Virus record (IMG/VR): IMGVR_UViG_3300030106_003644
Location: 1-22,833 of that record
Direction: 5' to 3' (one strand)
Source: a virus
DNA length: 22,833 nt
A program made the position numbers and the translations under genes. Each line of letters begins with the position of its first letter. Positions within the stretch are counted from its first letter, which is position 1. This document shows, one piece after another, positions 1 through 4,471 of the stretch. The notes under the pieces were generated by a model that worked only from the letters and a program-made list of their open reading frames with translations, was not told the DNA's origin and searched no databases.

Positions 1-44
1 GTGGCATCATTGCTCTAGGTATGAAAGTCCTAGAGTCAGAATAA
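1..44 (+). CDS. 3' end of a rightward gene (partial)
   Basis: One frame is open from the window edge to a TAA at 42-44 and encodes the C-terminal residues GIIALGMKVLESE. The stretch is hydrophobic then charged, as in the tail of a small membrane protein, but 13 residues allow no family assignment. An intrinsic terminator follows at 79-109, which fits the last gene of a rightward operon. A 7-bp hairpin (13-19 with 29-35) lies within these codons. Another frame is open to 69, so the frame choice rests on the terminator position and is weak. Confidence 0.35.
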   Translation, partial: GIIALGMKVLESE

Positions 45-78
45 ACAATCCCCTAAGTTTTGATTTCTAATTATTTTT

Positions 79-109
79 TTAAAACAATAGTTTTTGTTTT
101 AACTTTTTT
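79..109 (+). terminator. Rho-independent terminator ending the rightward block
   Basis: A perfect 9-bp inverted repeat (TTAAAACAA at 79-87 with TTGTTTTAA at 94-102) encloses a 6-base loop and is followed by C and six T. The stem has little G+C, so termination may be modest. It lies between the partial gene at the left edge and the separately promoted gene at 201. Confidence 0.6.
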
Positions 110-170
110 AATAAACAAGATGATGTTTTTGCGTTTAAAATTATTCAACAAATTGAATATAAAATAATTG

Positions 171-179
171 TGATAGAAT
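171..179 (+). promoter_or_regulatory. Extended -10 promoter for the 201-407 gene
   Basis: TGATAGAAT is an extended -10 element (TGn followed by TAGAAT). The best -35 candidate, TTGAAT at 153-158, is only 15 bases away, so the extended element probably carries the activity. The expected start is near A186, which makes a very short leader beginning at the Shine-Dalgarno. The same core plus TTATC recurs before the putative small terminase gene (10507-10520). A small inverted repeat, ATTCAA/TTGAAT (143-158), lies just upstream and could be an operator. Confidence 0.5.
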
Positions 180-200
180 GTTATCAGGAAGGAGAGTAAT

Positions 201-407
201 ATGTTCAATAATATAGCAAGTCTTTTCTTGAGTAAAGAGAAGAAAGTATTACTTGATTTAGCAATGCACATAGTTCAGTCTTTGGATACCAAAGAAGAAA
301 GACTAGCAGCAGCAAATACAGTAATGGAAGCACTAAAAGATGGCAAGATTACAACTATAGAGTGGACCAAGATAGGCAAATCTCTAGGTGTATTTGGTAA
401 AAAATAA
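201..407 (+). CDS. Small conserved-type phage protein, function unknown
   Basis: 68 residues with ATG start and a strong Shine-Dalgarno (AAGGAG at 189-194). The protein has a short hydrophobic start (MFNNIASLFLS), a predicted helical middle, and a C-terminal segment DGKITTIEWTKIGKSLGVFGKK. That last pattern (DGKIT..EW.KIG..LG) recalls small proteins coded beside phage lysis or tail genes, but this is recollection and not a family call. It has its own promoter just after a terminator and stands alone before the putative small RNA, so it may be regulated apart from the late operon. There is no clear transmembrane helix or catalytic motif. Confidence 0.8.
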   Translation: MFNNIASLFLSKEKKVLLDLAMHIVQSLDTKEERLAAANTVMEALKDGKITTIEWTKIGKSLGVFGKK

Positions 408-440
408 TTTTACTGTTAAATTTTCTTTGCAGTCTTAAGG

Positions 441-449
441 TGTTATAAT
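441..449 (+). promoter_or_regulatory. Extended -10 promoter of the putative small RNA
   Basis: TGTTATAAT is a perfect extended -10 (TGn plus the consensus TATAAT). A -35 at normal spacing is absent (TTTTCT at 421-426; TTTGCA at 426-431 is too close). Transcription should begin near A456/A457, right at the base of the stem that closes on the terminator at 549-560. The sequence GGTGTTATAA here also occurs in the repeat array at 10302-10437. Confidence 0.6.
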
Positions 450-455
450 AAATTT

Positions 456-566
456 AAGGCACTAAACCATAACGTAATTAATAAGTATTCAACATTCTTT
501 TTTAATTCATAAACTTTTTTTTCATAAGATAAGTACGTTCTAATCCTTTGGTTTAGTGTCTTTTTT
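456..566 (+). ncRNA. Putative small non-coding RNA, 5' end paired with its terminator
   Basis: The stretch lies between a perfect extended -10 promoter and a T-tract and has no ORF with a ribosome site. Its 5' segment 458-469 pairs with 549-560 over 12 bp (one G-U). A second 6-bp helix (AACGTA 471-476 with TACGTT 534-539) continues it with a one-base bulge on one side and a nine-base bulge on the other. About 57 bases of U-rich, largely unpaired sequence fill the loop. Six T at 561-566 follow the closing stem at once. The expected product is about 110 bases. A closed stem with an open U-rich interior could bind a protein or mRNA, but no target was identified. It could instead be a large-loop terminator without independent function. 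Confidence 0.55.
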
Positions 567-570
567 ATTT
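549..570 (+). terminator. Terminator arm and T-tract of the rightward unit
   Basis: The 3' arm of the 12-bp stem (549-560) is followed by TTTTTTATTT. Its partner arm is far upstream at 458-469, giving a loop of about 79 bases with an inner helix. The tract abuts the A-run at 571-578 that serves the opposite strand, so the two transcription units end back to back. Confidence 0.55.
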
Positions 571-612
571 AAAAAAAATCTCCCCTCTAGCGAGTAAGAA
601 CTAGAGAGGAGA
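571..612 (-). terminator. Rho-independent terminator of the leftward operon
   Basis: A 12-bp inverted repeat (579-590 with 601-612, one C-A mismatch, G+C-rich core CTCCCCTC) encloses a 10-base loop. Read leftward it is followed by eight T (A-run at 571-578). It lies 91 bases past the stop of the last leftward gene (704) and is the strongest terminator in the window. Confidence 0.85.
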
Positions 613-622
613 CGAGTAAGAG

Positions 623-652
623 ATGAATAAGCCATGAATAAGTTATGAATAA
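623..652 (+). repeat. Three 11-base-period direct repeats of ATGAATAA
   Basis: ATGAATAA occurs at 623-630, 634-641 and 645-652, exactly 11 bases apart. Each copy starts a 3- or 4-codon ORF (MNKP, MNKL, MNN), and each stop TGA of the first two overlaps the next ATG. A Shine-Dalgarno-like AAGGAG follows at 656-661 without a suitable ATG. The same ATGAATAAG motif occurs in leaders of several leftward genes. The repeats sit between the last leftward gene and its terminator, on the other strand. Confidence 0.6.
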
Positions 653-703
653 CTGAAGGAGAACTCATTTGCATCTCAATATAATGCTACATTATTAGTG
701 TTA

Positions 704-973
704 CTATATCAAGGAAATAAAGACTGGTGTTGTTTCTCCAACATAAGAGCCGACTACATTAAATTCAAAGTATTCTACTGCTTCCTCATAATCCATGCCA
801 GTAGACATCAAAATGTTCAAGCATTTATTTCTATCATAAACTGCTAAAGTTTTATTGAACTGGTAACCAAAGCCTATCAATGCTTCCTCAAACCCAGTAG
901 CCATCAATGCTCCCTCAAATTCTTCCATCAAATCATCCCAATCCTCTTTGTTTATCCTGTTTGGTTTTACCAT
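704..973 (-). CDS. Conserved phage hypothetical protein
   Basis: 89 residues, the last gene of the leftward block. The C-terminal half (roughly residues 40-85: LAVYDRNKCLNIL, then GMDYEEAVEYFEFNVVG, then GETTPVF) matches the pattern of a small protein family common in phages, in which an FEFNV.G.....TP core is conserved. Its function is unknown to me. The start overlaps the end of the RusA-like gene by 7 bases, so translation is probably coupled. A Shine-Dalgarno-like AGAGG lies upstream inside that gene. The terminator at 571-612 follows its stop. Confidence 0.8.
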   Translation of the reverse strand: MVKPNRINKEDWDDLMEEFEGALMATGFEEALIGFGYQFNKTLAVYDRNKCLNILMSTGMDYEEAVEYFEFNVVGSYVGETTPVFISLI

Positions 974-1404
974 AATATCGCTACCTCTACTCTCTGGTCT
1001 CCTTGTTTACAGTAGACCTTTTGTATTTTCATTGACCAGACTTGATTATCATCTGCCCACATCCCTGCTTCTGTTAACCCATCAACGATTGGCTTTAATA
1101 AATTGTCTACATCTGGCTTCTTTATATGAGGTACTCCCACTAAACCTTCCTGCCTTTTTTTGGCCGTTGCTTTAGGCATAGGCATGAATGCTGTGGCCAC
1201 AATGGTTACTGGTGTACTTTCTTTTGCTGTAAGACCCTTAGAAGCGATTTCTGACACACCTACATCTTTTATTTTAGTCATCCATTTTCTTACTGTTTTA
1301 CTGTTATAAGACCCAAACCTTGAAAATCTTACTGACTTAGGTCTAGGCCAACCTACATCTTTAGCAGGTATCGTTAGAAAGTAATTTAGTTTAGTTTGTG
1401 TCAT
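967..1404 (-). CDS. rusA-like: RusA-like Holliday junction resolvase
   Basis: 145 residues, close to the usual length of RusA endonucleases (about 120-140), which cut four-way DNA junctions during recombination and replication. The diagnostic block is KKPDVDNLLKPIVDGL (residues 95-110), followed by AGMWADDNQV (113-122). D98, D100, K104 and D119 fit the positions of E. coli RusA D70, D72, K76 and D91, so the metal site looks intact. The N-terminal third has the expected pattern of a substrate-binding segment. It starts in an ATGA overlap with the upstream nuclease gene, so the two are translationally coupled. In phages the enzyme resolves branched DNA before packaging. The assignment is firm at family level; cleavage specificity is not shown. 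Confidence 0.92.
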   Translation of the reverse strand: MTQTKLNYFLTIPAKDVGWPRPKSVRFSRFGSYNSKTVRKWMTKIKDVGVSEIASKGLTAKESTPVTIVATAFMPMPKATAKKRQEGLVGVPHIKKPDVDNLLKPIVDGLTEAGMWADDNQVWSMKIQKVYCKQGDQRVEVAILW

Positions 1405-1784
1405 TTTAAATTTTTAAATAATGTAGACAGAGGTAACAACACTAAATCGCTAGTGTTATTATCTCCACCTTTTACTACTTTTGCAGTTTCATTATGAAAC
1501 ATTTTCTCTACTAGGTTTCTTAGTTTGTCTACTGGGAACACAACATGAGCAACATCCTCATCATTTATTTGTAAACAATGCCACCAGTAATCTGCTTGTG
1601 TAGTAGATAAACCAGATGGTTTTCCTCTGGAATTAATTTCTATTGCTATATTCCCAGACTTAAGCCACCCATTATTCTCCTCGCTTTTTATTTCTATTGA
1701 TTTATTTTTCAGTATCTTAGCAATTTGTTTCTCTCTAATCTGACCTAAAAGTAAATCATATTTGAAATCATTATTATATTCCAT
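1401..1784 (-). CDS. Probable PD-(D/E)XK family nuclease
   Basis: 127 residues. The layout fits a small PD-(D/E)XK nuclease: a leading helix with an acidic residue (E18 in GQIREKQIAKIL), the strand IEIKSE (E31, K33), then GNIAIEI with E49, then NSRGKPSGLSTTQADYW (51-67). The run SGL-ST-T-ADYW resembles phage proteins of this fold that may act on branched or damaged DNA. It lies immediately before the RusA-like gene with an ATGA overlap, and its own start has AGGAG at a good distance inside the preceding gene. The D/E..ExK arrangement is seen in the sequence; the nuclease role is inferred from fold pattern and neighbourhood. Exact substrate is unknown. Confidence 0.7.
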   Translation of the reverse strand: MEYNNDFKYDLLLGQIREKQIAKILKNKSIEIKSEENNGWLKSGNIAIEINSRGKPSGLSTTQADYWWHCLQINDEDVAHVVFPVDKLRNLVEKMFHNETAKVVKGGDNNTSDLVLLPLSTLFKNLK

Positions 1785-2004
1785 TTGTTACTCCTCTGAC
1801 TTTCAACTCCCCTCTGAGTTTTGTCATTTTATGCTCTAAGTCTTTCAAGTTACCAAGATACTTGTGTAACTCTTGCATCTGCTTTACTTGTACTCTTTGT
1901 ATCTCCCAAAGTGTGTCAAGTAAATTATCCTTAGTAGTCGTCAAGTCATAATCTATGTCTGAAAGTATTTCAGTTATTTCTTTATCTATTATTTCATGTT
2001 TCAT
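1774..2004 (-). CDS. Small coiled-coil protein, unknown function
   Basis: 76 residues from the ATG at 2004, chosen because AGGGAG at 2012-2017 sits 7 bases ahead. An in-frame ATG at 2037 would add 11 residues but has no ribosome site. The protein is highly charged and helical, with heptad-like leucine spacing through LLDTLWEIQRVQVKQMQELHK and KDLEHKMTKLRGEL, so a coiled coil is likely. Its end overlaps the start of the nuclease gene by 11 bases. Position between the possible ssDNA-binding protein and the nucleases suggests an accessory role in recombination or replication, which is inference. Confidence 0.75.
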   Translation of the reverse strand: MKHEIIDKEITEILSDIDYDLTTTKDNLLDTLWEIQRVQVKQMQELHKYLGNLKDLEHKMTKLRGELKVRGVTNGI

Positions 2005-2076
2005 TCTATTTCTCCCTCTGTTTAGAATACATTCCAAAGTTACTTGGACAGTTTGTTTCCCTGCGATTTGGAATGA

Positions 2077-2820
2077 CTAATCCCAACTAAAAGTTTCTTG
2101 TTCAACAGTATCATCAGTTACTTCAACTGCACCTAGTTCTTTTGCCTTAGCAACACTTGGACTATCATCTAAATCATCTATGCCTGCTATATCCTGTAAT
2201 GGATGTTCGTCTTGAAAGATTGGCTTTCCTTGTTTTGCCTTATCAAACTCGTGTTTCCAGTCTGTCAACCATTGTTTTTCTACGTCATCTCCAAAATGTT
2301 TACCAATCAAACCACTACCAAGTATAGTACTAAAGTTATTGAAACCCATGCCCATTAATATTCTTTCATCTACTGTGCTACCAGAGTTTTGTACTGGTTG
2401 CGTAGGTGTTGGTTGACTTACAGGAGCAGGTGCGTCAGATTTTTTTATTGCCCACGTTTCGTTTCCGTCATCTCCCTTGTAAGTCTGGACTAGAAAGTTT
2501 TCTTTTTCTTGGCCATTCTTATCAATGTAAATCTCATGTTTCAATTGCACAGAAACATAATCTCCCTGTGAAAACTTCTCTCCTGTATATGGATTGAAGC
2601 CACCTATATCTGTATTCCATGAGCCTTTCAAGTTCCATATTTTACTTGCATTGTCCTCGCTAAATGCAATGCCATACCCATACTTATCAAAAGTTCTTGA
2701 GATAGTTCCATTGACATACTCAAAGACTACTCTCTTTGTAGGATTGCCTTTTTTATCTTGGCCACTATTTAATCTTTTTACTTTTGGTGGCCATGTTAGG
2801 TCTGGTGATTGTAATTCCAT
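2077..2820 (-). CDS. Unknown protein, possible ssDNA-binding protein
   Basis: 247 residues; family not recognised. Three parts are visible. The N-terminal part (about 1-125) is rich in beta-type residues (VVFEYVNGTISRTF, DYVSVQLKHEIYI). A Pro/Gln/Thr linker (about 130-150) follows. The C-terminal part ends in a strongly acidic tail with aromatics (about 210-247, ending EQETFSWD). A beta-rich core with a flexible linker and acidic aromatic tail is the general plan of SSB and T7 gp2.5-type proteins, and its neighbours are a resolvase and a nuclease. No OB-fold signature was proven. Start has AAGGAG 9 bases upstream, overlapping the end of the regulator gene ahead. Confidence 0.75.
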   Translation of the reverse strand: MELQSPDLTWPPKVKRLNSGQDKKGNPTKRVVFEYVNGTISRTFDKYGYGIAFSEDNASKIWNLKGSWNTDIGGFNPYTGEKFSQGDYVSVQLKHEIYIDKNGQEKENFLVQTYKGDDGNETWAIKKSDAPAPVSQPTPTQPVQNSGSTVDERILMGMGFNNFSTILGSGLIGKHFGDDVEKQWLTDWKHEFDKAKQGKPIFQDEHPLQDIAGIDDLDDSPSVAKAKELGAVEVTDDTVEQETFSWD

Positions 2821-2822
2821 AT

Positions 2823-3041
2823 TTATTCTCCTTGTTCAAATGGATTTGTATTTGTTTTTTTATCTATGTTTTTTTCGTATAACTTATCTATAATCTGTGC
2901 TTTGTCATAAGTAGGATGAGACTCTCCTCTTACCCATCTCCTAATGGTCTCGTGTGCTCTGACACCAGTAGCATCTGCTAGTTCTGATGTTCCTATCTTA
3001 TCTTTCAAAGCGATTATTTTTTTTGTTGTTTCAGTTATCAT
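2823..3041 (-). CDS. Helix-turn-helix DNA-binding regulator
   Basis: 72 residues. Residues 17-40 (GTSELADATGVRAHETIRRW, then VRGE) fit a helix-turn-helix of the Cro/CI or XRE type: turn Gly at 26, recognition helix around 29-37, and the typical W.RGES.P ending. The rest is a short charged tail. The size fits a Cro-like or excisionase-like repressor. It has AAAGGAG upstream. No divergent partner repressor is present. Its binding sites may include the palindromes or GGGAAA sites near the leftward promoters or the array near 10.3-10.4 kb, but the sequence cannot show which. Confidence 0.8.
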   Translation of the reverse strand: MITETTKKIIALKDKIGTSELADATGVRAHETIRRWVRGESHPTYDKAQIIDKLYEKNIDKKTNTNPFEQGE

Positions 3042-3069
3042 TGTTTCTCCTTTCTAAATTTTTTTTTCA

Positions 3070-3309
3070 TTACACCCAACCTTCCATAGTTAGGTCTCCA
3101 TCCTCTAATTGAAGACCATCACTTGTTGTCCACCTCTGCAAGTCTTGTTCCCTATGCGTTGCCACTATACTATTCCCTGTTGCTTCCACTCGTTCCTTGA
3201 ATCTTTTGATAGCACCTTGTTCTCCCTCTGGAAAACTATGTTGCTTACCACCATTTTGGCTAAAGAACATATACTCATCTAGTGTGAATACTATTCTATC
3301 TAAACTCAT
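3070..3309 (-). CDS. Small hypothetical protein
   Basis: 79 residues, no family recognised. It starts MSLDRIVFTLDEYMFF, has a basic helix around GAIKRFKERVEATGNSIV, and ends acidic. The Shine-Dalgarno is weak (GGAA), but the start overlaps the TGA of the upstream zinc-ribbon gene (ATGA), so it is probably translated by coupling. No signal peptide or membrane segment is visible. Confidence 0.7.
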   Translation of the reverse strand: MSLDRIVFTLDEYMFFSQNGGKQHSFPEGEQGAIKRFKERVEATGNSIVATHREQDLQRWTTSDGLQLEDGDLTMEGWV

Positions 3310-3614
3310 TGTTTATTCCATTCTATTATTGCTAGAACATCATCTGCAAAATATTCATATCCTCTCATCTCGTCATCCCAGTCATCAATACTCTGCATAC
3401 CATTCTCTCTTGCTGTTTCTCTGTTTTTTTCTTTCACTTCGTCACAAGCTTCTTTTATATCATCTAAAGTTTTAGTCATTCTCTCTATTATTCCTACATC
3501 AGAATGATTGTACATATCCTCCTCACAAGGAGGACAAAGCCAGTTTATTCCTACCATCCTAGTATTATCTCCACCAACTTGACTAAGACACGCATCACAA
3601 ATTTCTTTACCCAT
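3306..3614 (-). CDS. Zinc-ribbon-like small protein
   Basis: 102 residues. C6-x2-C9 (CDAC) and C27-x2-C30 (CPPC) form a CxxC-17-CxxC knuckle typical of zinc ribbons that bind nucleic acid or protein. A charged helix follows (about 45-70), then an acidic C-terminus (DDWDDEMRGYEYFADDVLAIIEW). Function is unknown. Translation starts from the repeated AGGAGTAAGTAATG leader embedded in the last codons of the upstream gene, with a TAATG stop-start overlap, and it overlaps the next gene by ATGA. Confidence 0.75.
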   Translation of the reverse strand: MGKEICDACLSQVGGDNTRMVGINWLCPPCEEDMYNHSDVGIIERMTKTLDDIKEACDEVKEKNRETARENGMQSIDDWDDEMRGYEYFADDVLAIIEWNKQ

Positions 3615-4036
3615 TACTTACTCCTTATCTTTTCTAAATGCTTGTGTATGTATTTTGGTATTCTGTCATATCCATCTCTGTCAAACACCTTTTCTCTTGG
3701 AATTAATTCTCCATCAATAGTATATTCATCTATATAATCTTTTGGAATATCAAAATGACTTGGTAATGTTCCATCATGTCTTAGCCATTCCTCATCCCAA
3801 GTATCCCATCCCCATCCATCCTCTGGACCTACCCATCTTCGTCTAACTAATACAAACTCTCCCTTGCAATTTGCTTCTGGCTCTCCCTCTCGTGTTTTAC
3901 AATCATGATTTCTCCAATCCTCTATATCCCCTTTATCTAAGTCATCCCAATTTACACACTCGTGCAACTCTATTATCTCTCCATTTTCAGTATGGTAATA
4001 AAACCATTCATAAGTTATTTGACTACCTTTTTCCAT
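3614..4036 (-). CDS. Trp-rich acidic phage protein, unknown function
   Basis: 140 residues from the ATG at 4036, chosen because AAGGA lies 7 bases ahead; an in-frame ATG at 4060 adds MNRKKEIK without a ribosome site. The protein is acidic and aromatic-rich, with a cluster WVGPEDGWGWDTWDEEW at about residues 68-84 and a basic C-terminus (HKHLEKIRSK). Two or three cysteines are scattered and do not make a clear zinc site. No known family was recognised. Its last codons include the ribosome site of the next gene, and the stop overlaps that start (TAATG). Confidence 0.75.
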   Translation of the reverse strand: MEKGSQITYEWFYYHTENGEIIELHECVNWDDLDKGDIEDWRNHDCKTREGEPEANCKGEFVLVRRRWVGPEDGWGWDTWDEEWLRHDGTLPSHFDIPKDYIDEYTIDGELIPREKVFDRDGYDRIPKYIHKHLEKIRSK

Positions 4037-4107
4037 TTTAATTTCCTTCTTTCTATTCATTTATTTATTGAGCAGTTTAATCACTTGCTTAGGTAAACTT
4101 AATTATT

Positions 4108-4278
4108 CTATTTATGAGGTTGATTAAATTTCATCATCAATAAAAATAACTCATCAATGACTTTTTTTATTTCGTTTTTCATTTCTACTGCACCTGCTGT
4201 TGACCAACCAGTTAGTTTGAAGGTGTCGATATTTTCTAACATATCGATTACATCAGTTAAATCTAAAACTTTTTTCAT
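4108..4278 (-). CDS. Small hypothetical protein (56 residues)
   Basis: A 56-residue ORF with ATG at 4278 and AGGAG at 4286-4290, 7 bases ahead. The protein begins MKKVLDLTDVIDMLENIDTF and is predicted helical, with a GWSTAGAVEMK segment in the middle. It is the first gene after the promoter at 4338-4366, with a leader of about 53 bases. An upstream ATG at 4301 starts a nine-codon frame, including stop, that ends in an ATGA overlap with this gene, so a leader peptide could affect its translation. No family recognised. Confidence 0.7.
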   Translation of the reverse strand: MKKVLDLTDVIDMLENIDTFKLTGWSTAGAVEMKNEIKKVIDELFLLMMKFNQPHK

Positions 4279-4337
4279 TTTATTTCTCCTTTTTTATTCA
4301 TTTATTTTTACTGCAATCTTTTTGACTGCTCCTTAAC

Positions 4338-4366
4338 ATAATATCACACAACAACAACATTGTCAA
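4338..4366 (-). promoter_or_regulatory. Leftward promoter P1 (TTGACA-N17-TATTAT)
   Basis: Reading leftward, TTGACA (4361-4366) is 17 bases from TATTAT (4338-4343). This is close to a perfect sigma70-type promoter, with a start expected near 4331. It drives the 4278-704 gene block. Two TTTCCC sites 11 bases apart (4391-4407) lie upstream and match a pair near promoter P3. Confidence 0.8.
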
Positions 4367-4390
4367 ATCTTAGTTATAATAATTATTTTG

Positions 4391-4407
4391 TTTCCCAAAC
4401 ATTTCCC
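4391..4407. promoter_or_regulatory. Paired TTTCCC sites upstream of P1
   Basis: TTTCCC at 4391-4396 and 4402-4407 are direct repeats with an 11-base period, about one helical turn, starting 25 bases upstream of the -35. A matching GGGAAA/GGGAAT pair with the same spacing (10061-10077) sits upstream of P3 in the opposite orientation. The spacing suggests binding of a protein to one face of DNA. Confidence 0.45.
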
Positions 4408-4424
4408 AAAGATAAATTATAGAT

Positions 4425-4467
4425 AACATAACAACGTACTCTCTCTTAAGAGAGTAGTATGTTATGT
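4425..4467 (-). terminator. Long hairpin after the primase-helicase gene
   Basis: Outer arms AACATAACA (4425-4433) and TGTTATGTT pair over 9 bp; after a 3x3 internal loop an inner 8-bp stem (TACTCTCT with AGAGAGTA) closes on a CTTA loop. It begins 5 bases after the primase stop at 4472. Downstream sequence on the leftward strand is U-rich but not a clean T-run (TTATCTATAATTTATC). It may be a weak terminator, an mRNA-stabilising 3' hairpin or an operator for P1. Confidence 0.45.
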
Positions 4468-4471
4468 TCTA

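Noticed and set aside
13-35. 7-bp hairpin CTCTAGG/CCTAGAG as a terminator
   Set aside because: No T-run follows and it lies in the codons of the partial gene; the better terminator is at 79-109.
71-271. Leftward frame of 66 residues
   Set aside because: It overlaps a terminator, a promoter and the start of the 201-407 gene, lacks a ribosome site, and is a low-complexity Phe/Leu/Lys peptide.
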